From NCBI GenBank assembly GCA_050700115.1, contig JBOHGG010000027.1, positions 1-64,000 of the forward strand: 64,000 bases of DNA. Reading direction: 5' to 3'. The notes beneath the pieces were generated by a model. That model was not told the origin of the DNA. It was given only the letters and a program-made list of their open reading frames with translations, and ran no database searches. A program made the position numbers and the translations under genes. Origin of the DNA: GCA-003244245 sp050700115 (GTDB lineage Bacteria > Actinomycetota > Actinomycetes > Mycobacteriales > Pseudonocardiaceae). Shown here one piece after another: positions 7,491-15,404 of this stretch; positions within the stretch are counted from its first letter, which is position 1, and each line of letters opens with the position of its first letter.

Positions 7491-7634
7491 ATGCCCATCG
7501 CCCTGCTTGACCGACCTGCCCCGATCCACGACGACGCCACCCGCCGGCAGTTCCTCATCGGCGGGGCGTCACTGGCCGCGCAACTCGCCGCGGCCGTCGA
7601 CGGCGACCCGGCGACCATGGTGGGGCAGCGATGA
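7491..7634 (+). CDS. Free-standing Tat-leader-like peptide, coupled to the next gene
   Basis: A 47-residue frame (MPIALLDRPAPIHDDATRRQ, then FLIGG and a short hydrophobic stretch, ending VDGDPATMVGQR) with AGGAG upstream. It looks like the signal region of a binding protein, with a twin-arginine-like TRRQFLIGG, but terminates in TGA overlapping the ATG of the lipoprotein gene (ATGA). It matches the vestigial module at 4314-4503 at DNA level. It may be a remnant now acting only as a translationally coupled leader, or may be untranslated; function is not established. Confidence 0.4.
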   Translation: MPIALLDRPAPIHDDATRRQFLIGGASLAAQLAAAVDGDPATMVGQR

Positions 7635-8647
7635 GGCGCGCTCGGGCCCTCGGAGCACTGACCGGGGTGCTCTGCTCGGTCCTCGTCGCCTGCAGTTCAT
7701 CGCCGACAACGACCCCGGCCGCTCCTGGCACGCCAGGCGAATCAGCCTTCCCGGTCACCATTGAGCACAAGTTCGGCAGCACAACGATCCCGGCACCGCC
7801 CAAGCGGGTGGTGACCATCGGCGACGAGGACATTGCGGTCGCCCTCGGCATCATGCCGGTCGGCATCGTCCGTAGCACCAGTTACGACAGCGGCGTGGCG
7901 CCTTGGCTGGAGGACAGGATCGACCTGACCAAGACGACGCTGATCGACGTCCCGGCCGGGGCGGAGGGTGAGGGTGCCGCCGGGGCGAACATCGAGCAGG
8001 TGGCTGCCCTCAAACCGGACCTCATCCTGGCCATCGGCGACTTCGGACTCGAAATCGACTACCCCAAGCTGTCCCAGATTGCGCCCACCGTCGGCTACGC
8101 GACCGAGTGGGGCGGGCAGAGCTGGCAGGAACAGGCCATGGTCGATGCGCGCGCGCTCGGCCTGGAAGAGCGTGGCAGGCAGGTCGTGGCCGAGACCGAG
8201 GCGGCCATCCGGGCGACACGGGACGCGAACTCCAGCCTCGTCGGCCGGACGGTCACGTACTCTTTCGCCTACGAGCCCGGCAAGATCGTGACCCTCAAGT
8301 CGGACCAGGACCCCGGCGTGAAGCTCTTGCAGGATCTGGGGATGCAACTGCCGTCATCCGTTCGCGAGTTGCCGGACATCGCTCCCGGCAATCCGGGCGG
8401 AGATCTGAGCTTCGAGAACATGTCGCTGCTGGACGCCGACATCGTCGTGATGCTGTACGCCACCAACGAGCTGCAGCGCCAGGTCGAAGGCCTCGAGCTG
8501 TTCCGCAGCCTCCGGGGGGTGAAGGAAGGGCGATACATCGTGATCGATCTTCCCACCGCGAGCGCGTTGCGGACCCCGACGGTGCTGAGCATCCGGTGGG
8601 GGCTGGACCAGATCAAGCCAGACCTGAACCGAGTGTCCACGTCCTGA
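7631..8647 (+). CDS. Fe3+-siderophore ABC transporter substrate-binding lipoprotein
   Basis: A 338-residue FecB/FepB-type binding protein with a Sec lipoprotein signal (MRRARALGALTGVLCSVLVAC, lipobox LVAC with Cys near residue 21) and a class III fold. Characteristic segments are FPVTIEHKFGSTTIPAPPKR at the start of the mature domain, 'ANIEQVAALKPDLILAI' (the linker-side helix) and 'PTVLSIRWGLDQIKP' at the end. It differs from the binding protein at 4504 in being Sec- rather than Tat-type. Its start overlaps the stop of a leader peptide by four bases. No dedicated permease of the FepDG type is visible, so the nearby exporter-fold ABC pair is the natural candidate partner. Confidence 0.87.
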   Translation: MRRARALGALTGVLCSVLVACSSSPTTTPAAPGTPGESAFPVTIEHKFGSTTIPAPPKRVVTIGDEDIAVALGIMPVGIVRSTSYDSGVAPWLEDRIDLTKTTLIDVPAGAEGEGAAGANIEQVAALKPDLILAIGDFGLEIDYPKLSQIAPTVGYATEWGGQSWQEQAMVDARALGLEERGRQVVAETEAAIRATRDANSSLVGRTVTYSFAYEPGKIVTLKSDQDPGVKLLQDLGMQLPSSVRELPDIAPGNPGGDLSFENMSLLDADIVVMLYATNELQRQVEGLELFRSLRGVKEGRYIVIDLPTASALRTPTVLSIRWGLDQIKPDLNRVSTS

Positions 8648-8665
8648 CCCGCGCCAGTCGAGGCA

Positions 8666-8926
8666 TCACGAGGGATCTGCGGTGTGGCTGGGGCGAAACC
8701 GAGAGCGGGCTCGGCGCAGCGATACCCCCAGCGCCAGCCACACCAGCGCGAAAAGCGCCCAGCCGACCGCTTCGCCAGAGCCGAGCAGCACTGGGATGCT
8801 GAGCAGCGCGGCCGCGCCGACCGCGAGCAGGATGCCGACGGCCACCGCACCGTCGTCGACCAGCAGGCCGAACGCTTCGCGCCCCGCGGTCATGACTGCC
8901 TTAAGCACCGCGTTCACCGCAGTCAT
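8666..8926 (-). CDS. Small membrane protein coupled to the FTR1-like gene
   Basis: An 86-residue protein with two predicted membrane helices (roughly VAVGILLAVGAAALLSIPVL and WALFALVWLALGVSL) and a basic C-terminus. Its start overlaps the stop of the upstream membrane gene by ATGA, so the two are translationally coupled and probably work together. I do not recognise a named family. It ends 18 bases from the convergent binding-protein gene. Confidence 0.6.
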   Translation of the reverse strand: MTAVNAVLKAVMTAGREAFGLLVDDGAVAVGILLAVGAAALLSIPVLLGSGEAVGWALFALVWLALGVSLRRARSRFRPSHTADPS

Positions 8927-9672
8927 GACCGCGGGGTGACGAGGACGGCCGGGGCCGGGCGGCGCAGCCACCACACACTGAGCCAGGACAGCGCCAACGT
9001 CGCGGCGAGCAAGTATCCCAGCGCGGCGGCACCTCCGGTCCACGCCACTCCGAGCCCCTCCGCTGTCCAGTACACCCCGAAGGTGACCAGCATCGCGCCG
9101 ACGGCGTACTTGAGGGTGTTCTCCGGGATCCGGGTCAGCGGCCGGCGCAGCGCCGTGCCGGCCGCGGCGACCAGCAGCAGGGCAGCCCCGGCCCCGACGG
9201 TGGGCGCGGCGTAGCCGCCGCTGGTAGCGCCGAGGGTGAGCACGATGAACGCCACCTCCACACCTTCGAGAAACACTCCCTTGCCACTGACGGCGAACCC
9301 GGCCCAGTCGAACCCGCGGGCCCGGCGAGTCCGGCCGAGCGCGTCGACCTCCTCGGTGAAGGCGGCCGACTCGTCGTGCTTGGCGATCAGCCCGGCCGAA
9401 CGCAGCATGGCCTTGCGCAGCCACCGGCCACCGAACAGCAGCAGCAGGGTCCCGATGACCAGCAGCAGCACTCGCTCATCGACCCGCTCGAGCAGGCCCG
9501 GCCCGAACGCGATCAGCAGCGCGGCCAGCGCGACGGTCGCGGTCGCCGCGCCGGCCAGCGCGGCCCGCCAGCTCCGGCTGGTGCCTACCGCGAGCACGAT
9601 CGTGAATGCCTCGACGAACTCCACCAGCGAGGCCAGAAACGCGGGCAGCGCGACCGTGAGCAGGTCCAGCAC
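8923..9672 (-). CDS. FTR1-like / COG4280-type multi-pass membrane protein
   Basis: A 249-residue protein with about seven hydrophobic helices. The opening ALPAFLASLVEFVEAFTIVL and the later 'FLEGVEVAFIVLTLGA' carry paired Glu-x-x-Glu-like motifs in membrane helices. These resemble the REGLE-type motifs of FTR1 iron permeases and are typical of the COG4280 membrane family. Its placement next to siderophore uptake genes supports a metal-transport role, but this is inference. It is divergent from a MurR/RpiR-type regulator with an inverted repeat in the 47-base gap. Confidence 0.6.
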   Translation of the reverse strand: MLDLLTVALPAFLASLVEFVEAFTIVLAVGTSRSWRAALAGAATATVALAALLIAFGPGLLERVDERVLLLVIGTLLLLFGGRWLRKAMLRSAGLIAKHDESAAFTEEVDALGRTRRARGFDWAGFAVSGKGVFLEGVEVAFIVLTLGATSGGYAAPTVGAGAALLLVAAAGTALRRPLTRIPENTLKYAVGAMLVTFGVYWTAEGLGVAWTGGAAALGYLLAATLALSWLSVWWLRRPAPAVLVTPRS

Positions 9673-9687
9673 GAATCGAGAGTAATC

Positions 9688-9720
9688 TTTGCTACATCAA
9701 AACTCCAGAGGAGTAGCAAA
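9688..9720. promoter_or_regulatory. Inverted repeat operator between FTR1-like gene and RpiR-type regulator
   Basis: TTTGCTAC (9688-9695) and GTAGCAAA (9713-9720) form perfect eight-base arms around 17 bases. The right arm ends at the first base of the regulator's start codon and overlaps the zone of its ribosome binding site (GAGGAG at 9707-9712). This suggests autoregulation by the RpiR-type protein and simultaneous control of the divergent membrane operon. Confidence 0.6.
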
Positions 9721-10598
9721 TGATTCGCGGTACCGCTGACCAGATCGCGGGTGGGCTCGGTGGGCTCGCGCCGGCGCAGCGCAAGGTCGCCCGGTTCTTC
9801 ACCGAGCACGCCGCCCAGCTGGGGTTCTTCTCCGCCGCAGAGATCGCTGCCCGGCTGGGCACCAGCGACGCCACCGTCGTGCGCACTGCCCAGACTCTGG
9901 GCTACCGCGGCCTGGCCGATCTCAAGCGGGCCCTGCTGGACGACGCACCGCTGCCGGAACCCACCCCGAGCGCGCGGCTGGGCGCCACCTTGCGGCACGC
10001 GACGACGCCGACCGATGTGCTCGACCACGTGCTGGACGTGCACCGGGCCGCGCTGCACGCCGCTCGGGAGCACCTCGATGAGCGTTTCCCGGCCGCGGTC
10101 GCGCTGTTGGCGGCCGCTGAGCGGATCGTGCTCAGCGGCACCGGACCCTCAGCCGCCGTCGCTCATTACGGCGCGGTGCTACTCGGCCGGGTGGGCCGCC
10201 CAGCGGCCACGATCACCGCTACCGGGGTGTCCATGGCCGATCAGGCGCTGGAGTTGCGCCGCGGCGACGCGCTGCTGCTGTTGGCATACACCCGGCTGCA
10301 CACTCACGCCGCCGTCCTGCTCGACCTGGCCCGACGCCGCCGGATCCCGGTCTTGCTGGTCACCGACGTGCTGGCCGACGTCGATGGCGTGGACCTCGTG
10401 CTTACCTGTCCGCGCGGCCGGCCCGGCGAGCAGTCCAGCCATGCCGTCACGCTGCTGCTGCTCGAAGCCATCGCTGTCGCACTGGCCGCCGCTGACCGCT
10501 CCCGCGCCACCACCGCCCTGCGCGAGCTCAACCGGCTACGCGGCGAACTGCTCGGCGCGCCCGCCGACGTCGACGCGCCCGACGCAGAATCCCGCTAG
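9720..10598 (+). CDS. MurR/RpiR-family transcriptional regulator (HTH + SIS domain)
   Basis: A 292-residue regulator. Residues 1-80 form the HTH_6 domain (LAPAQRKVARFFTEHAAQLG ... AAEIAARLGTSDATVVRTAQ), and residues about 115-260 the SIS sugar-isomerase-like domain ('RIVLSGTGPSAAVAHYGAVLLGRVG', 'LLLLAYTRLHTHAAVLLDLARRRRIPVLLVTD'). Members usually sense phosphosugars. The unusual feature is its context, divergent from an FTR1-like gene rather than a sugar operon. The inverted repeat at its start codon is a probable operator. Confidence 0.85.
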   Translation: MIRGTADQIAGGLGGLAPAQRKVARFFTEHAAQLGFFSAAEIAARLGTSDATVVRTAQTLGYRGLADLKRALLDDAPLPEPTPSARLGATLRHATTPTDVLDHVLDVHRAALHAAREHLDERFPAAVALLAAAERIVLSGTGPSAAVAHYGAVLLGRVGRPAATITATGVSMADQALELRRGDALLLLAYTRLHTHAAVLLDLARRRRIPVLLVTDVLADVDGVDLVLTCPRGRPGEQSSHAVTLLLLEAIAVALAAADRSRATTALRELNRLRGELLGAPADVDAPDAESR

Positions 10599-10643
10599 TT
10601 CCGCAACCGCACCCGCAGACAGCGGCTGCTAGCCTGCGCCGCC

Positions 10644-11048
10644 GTGGCACGACGCGCCGAGCGTGGTAACCGGACCGCGGCCCTGACCTGGGCCGCGATA
10701 GCCGAGGTTGGTCTTGCCGGCGTTGCGCTGGTGTGGCTGATCAGCCCGTCCGCCGCTGGGACGGCAGGCTACGGCTCCACCCCGTCGATGATCTTGCTGG
10801 TCGTGTCGATGCTGTTCACAGCGGTCGGGATGGGGGCTTTGCTGATAGCCCCCCGGCTGCCCCGGAGCGTCAAATTGACCATGACGTTGCTCATCGCGGC
10901 CACCGCGGGAGCTCTGATTCCCCTGGCACTGACCGGATTATTTGCGACCGGCAGCGGAGGGTACGGCCTGCTGCTTGTAATGGCAGTCATCGGCATGGAA
11001 TTCCTCGCCGTGAGCATTCCACGAGCCACCCACCCGAAGCCACCGTGA
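10644..11048 (+). CDS. Four-helix membrane protein of unknown function
   Basis: A 134-residue protein starting with GTG, with a basic N-terminus (MARRAERGNR) and four hydrophobic helices (around residues 12-35, 45-68, 76-98, 104-124). I recognise no family. It precedes the secretion-associated genes on the same strand with a 33-base gap and may be part of that transcript. Confidence 0.6.
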   Translation: MARRAERGNRTAALTWAAIAEVGLAGVALVWLISPSAAGTAGYGSTPSMILLVVSMLFTAVGMGALLIAPRLPRSVKLTMTLLIAATAGALIPLALTGLFATGSGGYGLLLVMAVIGMEFLAVSIPRATHPKPP

Positions 11049-11081
11049 TCCACCAGGGTCACAGTACGACGAGGAGAACGA

Positions 11082-11831
11082 GTGACTGACGAACTGATGC
11101 GGGAGCTGGCCCAGATCCAGCAGTACGCCGCCGGCCTGCAGGATCTGCTCGCCACCGCGCAAGCCGAAGCCCCCCGGAGTGGCGAGGGCACGGATGGCAC
11201 TGGATCCATCCGCGTGTTCTTGGGTCCCGACGGGCTGCCGAACTCGTTCCGTATCGAGTCCGGATGGAACCGTAAAATTCCTGCCGAAGGTTTCGGTGGC
11301 GCCGTTCTCGAAGCATTTCAGGCCGCTATGGGAGAAAGGCTGGCTGTCTGGACGAGAACGCTGGAGGAGCAAGGTTGGCAGGCTCAGGCCGATCGGCTGC
11401 GCGTTGATCTCGACGAACAACCTTCGGTGTCCGGGCAAGAAGAGGTACCGTCCGCCTTTGGGCATCCCGTCGAATACGTGACACCACGTCCGATCGACCA
11501 GGTCGCCGAGGACATGATCAAGGCGTTCGACCAGGTCGGAGACCTTGCCGGGCAGCCCTCTCAGGCGAGCAGGGGTACCGGTTCCAGCCGTTCGGGCAAG
11601 CTCGTCCTCACCCTGTCCAGAGCCGGCCTGGTGTCCTGCACCGCCGATCCGGAGTGGGTGTCCGCGCAGACCGCAGCCACCCTGATGAACGCTCTCGGCG
11701 AGGCGCTCACCGTCGCCCGCGCTGATCTCGAGAACAGCACCGCCCAGGCCGCACCGTCCGCAAGCTTGGACCGTCTGTTCGCCGAGGCGCTTGCGCTGCT
11801 GCGCGATCCACGGCGCGTCGTCGATTCCTGA
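11082..11831 (+). CDS. YbaB/EbfC-like protein associated with a type VII secretion-type locus
   Basis: A 249-residue soluble protein. The first part (MTDELMRELAQIQQYAAGLQ, then a strand-rich 'GSIRVFLGPDGLPNSFRIESGWNRKI' and a helix with 'GGAVLEAFQAAMGERLAVW') resembles the YbaB/EbfC nucleoid-associated fold, often found next to ESX substrates in actinobacteria (EspL-like). The C-terminal half is less conserved and contains a second strand-helix segment ('GKLVLTLSRAGLVSCTADPEWV'), possibly an internal duplication of the same fold. It is followed at 16 bases by an EspC-like gene. Confidence 0.6.
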   Translation: MTDELMRELAQIQQYAAGLQDLLATAQAEAPRSGEGTDGTGSIRVFLGPDGLPNSFRIESGWNRKIPAEGFGGAVLEAFQAAMGERLAVWTRTLEEQGWQAQADRLRVDLDEQPSVSGQEEVPSAFGHPVEYVTPRPIDQVAEDMIKAFDQVGDLAGQPSQASRGTGSSRSGKLVLTLSRAGLVSCTADPEWVSAQTAATLMNALGEALTVARADLENSTAQAAPSASLDRLFAEALALLRDPRRVVDS

Positions 11832-11847
11832 AGGGACCTCCGAGACG

Positions 11848-12162
11848 ATGGCTCCACCCAGCAACGCACAGATCAAGGTAGCCACGGACGCGCTGCGAAC
11901 CGAGGCGGCTATCTGGGATCAGCAGAGCAACGAACTGGACAAGATCGTCAGCCACGCCGATGGCCTACGGCTGGAACGGATTGAGGCTGGCATCTTCCAG
12001 GTCCTCTTCGATGCCTACGCATCCGTGGTCGGCCAGGTCACCGCGCGGTCCGGGGAAGGCCGGCAGCGCATGGCGGATGTCGCCGCCACCCTGCATCAGG
12101 TCGCGGATACCTACGACGGGGAGGACGCGGCAAACCTGCACCTCCTCAAGAACCTGTACTGA
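11848..12162 (+). CDS. EspC-like ESX/type VII secretion-associated protein
   Basis: A 104-residue helical-hairpin protein with the T7SS EspC/DUF2580 pattern: helix 1 (KVATDALRTEAAIWDQQSNE), a turn with 'DGLRLERIEAGIFQVLFDAYASV', and helix 2 (ERRQ-like 'GEGRQRMADVAATLHQVADT'), ending with a YDGED motif that resembles the YxxxD/E secretion signal. Family members are secreted with, or regulate, ESX substrates. It is 15 bases upstream of the WKG-motif protein, so co-transcribed. No ESX ATPase or membrane core genes are in the window. Confidence 0.7.
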   Translation: MAPPSNAQIKVATDALRTEAAIWDQQSNELDKIVSHADGLRLERIEAGIFQVLFDAYASVVGQVTARSGEGRQRMADVAATLHQVADTYDGEDAANLHLLKNLY

Positions 12163-12177
12163 TCCGAGGGAGACAGC

Positions 12178-12966
12178 ATGGCTTTCAGCGAGGCGCAGTT
12201 CCACGCCGCCGTCGATAAGATCGACTCTGGCATGTCGGATCTCTCCGGGAAGATCGGGCAGATCCGGCCGACCGCCGAGTCGGCAGTGGACCATTGGTAC
12301 GTGCCGAGATTCGTTGCGGATGCGGTCCTGTGGCTGGCCGACAAGGCGATCAGCCTGGCCAAGGCGGTCTGGGACAAGATCGTGGAGCTGCTCAAAGGCG
12401 TGGCCGCACCGGTCTACTTCTTCAAGTACGCCTTCGACTGGCAGGACATCCGAGGACTGGCCAGCGGCGTGAGCGGTGAGCTCAACCCGGCGGTGCTGCC
12501 CGCCGGCAAGCACTGGAAAGGCTCCGCCGCCGAGGCGTACTCCAAGACCATCCCGCCGCAGGCCGGCGCGGCGACCCGCATCGGCACCATCGCTGACAAG
12601 ACGGCGGTGGCGCTGGGCATCTGCGCCGCCGCCGGCCTGGCGTTCTACTTGGCCCTGGGCATCATTCTGGTCAAGTTCATCGTCGCCATGGTCGGTGTCA
12701 TCGTCGCTATCGGTTCAGTCGCCTTCTCGTGGGCGGGAGTGGCGCTGGCCGTCGAAGAAGCCGGGGTGAACACCGGCCTCATCATCGCCGCCGTGACCAC
12801 CCTGACCGCGGTGCTCGGCGCCCAGGCGCAGCAGATGGTCACGCTGCACGGTGAGGCGGTCGACGCCAGCACCTTCCCGGGTGGCCAGTGGCCGGACCCG
12901 ACCACTGGTTCCTACCGCGACGGCTCAGTCAAGGACGGGACCGCGAACTGGTCGTACGCGGGCTGA
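12178..12966 (+). CDS. WXG-like membrane protein, probable type VII secretion substrate/effector scaffold
   Basis: A 262-residue protein. The N-terminal helix-rich region (about 1-80) is followed by a WXG-type turn 'KHWKGSAAEAYSKTIPPQA' (about 115-133), then two or three hydrophobic helices (about 145-225) and a polar C-terminal tail ending TANWSYAG. The arrangement is that of long WXG100-like proteins encoded beside EspC homologues. No catalytic domain is visible. An intergenic ribosome site (GAGGGAG) lies upstream. Confidence 0.6.
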   Translation: MAFSEAQFHAAVDKIDSGMSDLSGKIGQIRPTAESAVDHWYVPRFVADAVLWLADKAISLAKAVWDKIVELLKGVAAPVYFFKYAFDWQDIRGLASGVSGELNPAVLPAGKHWKGSAAEAYSKTIPPQAGAATRIGTIADKTAVALGICAAAGLAFYLALGIILVKFIVAMVGVIVAIGSVAFSWAGVALAVEEAGVNTGLIIAAVTTLTAVLGAQAQQMVTLHGEAVDASTFPGGQWPDPTTGSYRDGSVKDGTANWSYAG

Positions 12967-12999
12967 TCGACCGACTCGGCATTCGACGGCCGCCGCGAC

Positions 13000-13890
13000 T
13001 TGCCGACCCCGGCCGGACGCGACCACGGCTGCGACGTGGTTCGATACCGGGATGCACGGCGGAGTGGAACCGCATTGCGGGAAGCCGACAGACCCATCCT
13101 GACCGAGGTGCTGAGCGCAGCGGTGCGCGCCGGACTCCTCGGGGAGATCACACCTCGGCCCGACGTCATCACCGACGCCGGTCAGCTGCAGGTCGATCGG
13201 CGTGTTGTGCGGTACAACTGCCACTTCATCACCCGGGATCCGTGCTGGGACCCCGACCCTCGGGTTCCCGAGGTGGTCACCGGCCCCAACTGCCGGATCT
13301 TGTTGCCCTATACCTATTCGTGGAACAGCGATTCTTCCGCGCAGCTCAGCGAGATCCTGACGATGGTCGAGCCGGCCGATGTCGCCGTTGCGCAATCTGC
13401 CCTGCTCGCCAGTGCCACCGCGGGCGGGCGCCGGATTCTGGCCGATCTGGCGCGCGCGGACCAGAATCACGTTGATGTCCATGCGTTCCGACGCTTCCTC
13501 GACGGTGTCTGGGCCGACTACCACCACCTCGACACCTACCGCCTCGATTCGGCCCAGCACCATCGAGCGACCTTTCTGGCCGCCCACCTGGTGATGGGCC
13601 TGGAGAGCGCACGGCAGCGAGCCGAGACGCTGCTGGGCTACGTGGGAGGGTCACTGCTGTCGGAGTCCTCACTGCTCAGGGGGCAACTCGACGCGCGCCT
13701 GAACCGGGTGGCCGCCGCGTTGACCGTGGTGTCGGCAGCAGCCTTCGTGCTCGACATCGCGGCCTTCCTGCTACCCAATTCCCGGTGGGAGCTGCGGGGT
13801 GCGGCAGTCACGGGAGTGATCGCGCTCGCGGTCGGCGTTCTTGTTGTGACGATCTTCGCAGGTCGCCGTCGGCGTGGCGCCCCCGACTGA
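13000..13890 (+). CDS. Uncharacterised protein with two C-terminal membrane helices
   Basis: A protein of up to 296 residues with a soluble N-terminal part (about 1-225) and two C-terminal membrane helices (around 'AAALTVVSAAAFVLDIAAFLL' and 'GAAVTGVIALAVGVLVVTIF') followed by RRRRG. The soluble part is helical in its second half with a 'SLLRGQLDARLNRV' segment just before the membrane. I do not recognise the family; topology superficially recalls CorA-like proteins but the GMN loop is absent. The TTG start at 13000 is uncertain and an in-frame GTG near 13108 is possible. It may be the last gene of the secretion-associated cluster. Confidence 0.55.
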   Translation: MPTPAGRDHGCDVVRYRDARRSGTALREADRPILTEVLSAAVRAGLLGEITPRPDVITDAGQLQVDRRVVRYNCHFITRDPCWDPDPRVPEVVTGPNCRILLPYTYSWNSDSSAQLSEILTMVEPADVAVAQSALLASATAGGRRILADLARADQNHVDVHAFRRFLDGVWADYHHLDTYRLDSAQHHRATFLAAHLVMGLESARQRAETLLGYVGGSLLSESSLLRGQLDARLNRVAAALTVVSAAAFVLDIAAFLLPNSRWELRGAAVTGVIALAVGVLVVTIFAGRRRRGAPD

Positions 13891-14014
13891 GGGCCCAGGG
13901 CGTTCGGATCCGCGCGGACATCTGAACCAGCTATCGGCAGCGCCCGTCTCTATACATACGTTTGTCTAGCTCCGTAGTATCGTCACTTGCGAGGGTTGGC
14001 AGCGGGAGGCCTCG

Positions 14015-15352
14015 ATGGCGCTACGACAAGGGATCCGATGGGTGGCTCGGCACGGGCTGGTCAGGCGAGCGGTACACCGCCAGATGCGTGCCGGTGACCT
14101 GGGTTCGCGGCTGATGATCGACCCGGCAGTTCGCGAGGACCCCTTCCCATACTATGACCAGCTGCGCGAACAGGGCCGAATCGTCAGCAGCGAGCTGGCA
14201 CTGATCACAGCGCACCACGAAGTCTGCCTGGCGGTGCTGCGCAGCCCGGACTTCAGCCAGATGCGCTACGACCGGCTACCCGGGCCGCTCCGGCTGGCCA
14301 TCAAGATCGGCGGCCGCGCGGTCCTCGGGCCCATCGAGCCACCGTCCATGCTGGTGGCGGACCCGCCCGAGCACACCCGCTACCGCAAGCTGGTCACCCG
14401 GGCGTTCAGTGCCCGGGTGGTCGCGGCGATGCGCTCCCGCGTCGAGGAGATCGCCGAGGAGTTGCTCGACGAGATCGCCCGGTCGGCACCGAAGACCGGC
14501 CCGGCCACCGCTGAACCGCCCGTCGATTTGGTGGCGCGCTACGCCAGCCTGCTGCCGGCCACCGTGATCGCCGAGATGCTCGGGGCACCGGTCACGATGC
14601 GTCGCCAGTTCCTGGACTGGGGGGCCGGCGCGTCGCTGTCGCTGGACGTCGGATTGAGCTATCGCGACTTCCGCCGCTCCGAGCACGATCTGGCCGCGCT
14701 GCACCGCTGGATGCTCAGCCACTTCGCCGATATCCGCCACGCTCCCCGTGACGACGTCCTCAGCGCGCTGGTGACCGCGCACGACCAAGGCGATCAGCTG
14801 ACCCTCGACGAGCTGAGCAGCATCGCGATGCTGCTACTCGCCGCCGGTTTCGAGACCACGGTCAACCTGCTGGGCAACGGCGCCGTCCTGCTGCTGCGCT
14901 ACCCCGACCAACTGGACGTGCTGCGGGCCCAACCACAGCGCTGGTCCGGCGCTGTGGAGGAGATCCTGCGGTATGACTCGCCCGTGCAACGCACCGGGAG
15001 GGTCGCGCTGCGCGACACCGAGGTGGGTGGGCGCCGGGTGACCGCAGGTTCGTTGATCATCCTGCTGCTCGGCGGCGCGAACCGCGATCCAGCGGTCTTC
15101 ACCGACCCGGACCGCTTCGACGTCCAGCGGCCCGAGGCAGCCGAGAACCTGGCGTTCTCCAGCGGTATCCACTACTGCATCGGCGCCGCGCTGGCCCGGC
15201 TGGAAGGCGAGGTCGGACTGCAGGCACTGTTCCGCCGGTTCCCCGATCTCGCCCTCACCGGTCCCCCACACCGACGCCCCACCCGCGTGCTCCGCGGCTA
15301 CGACATGATCCCGGTCCGCCCGCGCAGTCTTACGTCCTCAGGCAGCTTGTGA
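14015..15352 (+). CDS. Cytochrome P450
   Basis: A 445-residue class I bacterial P450. The heme-binding loop FSSGIHYCIGAALARLEGE has Cys388 as the axial ligand, the ExxR motif is E316-I-L-R319, and the oxygen-activation I-helix reads AAGFETT (276-282). It needs ferredoxin and ferredoxin reductase partners that are not in this window. GGGAGG precedes the ATG. The substrate cannot be told from sequence; the gene stands alone with no biosynthetic neighbours, suggesting a catabolic or tailoring role. Confidence 0.93.
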   Translation: MALRQGIRWVARHGLVRRAVHRQMRAGDLGSRLMIDPAVREDPFPYYDQLREQGRIVSSELALITAHHEVCLAVLRSPDFSQMRYDRLPGPLRLAIKIGGRAVLGPIEPPSMLVADPPEHTRYRKLVTRAFSARVVAAMRSRVEEIAEELLDEIARSAPKTGPATAEPPVDLVARYASLLPATVIAEMLGAPVTMRRQFLDWGAGASLSLDVGLSYRDFRRSEHDLAALHRWMLSHFADIRHAPRDDVLSALVTAHDQGDQLTLDELSSIAMLLLAAGFETTVNLLGNGAVLLLRYPDQLDVLRAQPQRWSGAVEEILRYDSPVQRTGRVALRDTEVGGRRVTAGSLIILLLGGANRDPAVFTDPDRFDVQRPEAAENLAFSSGIHYCIGAALARLEGEVGLQALFRRFPDLALTGPPHRRPTRVLRGYDMIPVRPRSLTSSGSL

Positions 15353-15404
15353 TCACCGCTGCGATGAAACGGCAGAGTGGGCGGTTATGTCACTTGGGCG
15401 GGTT

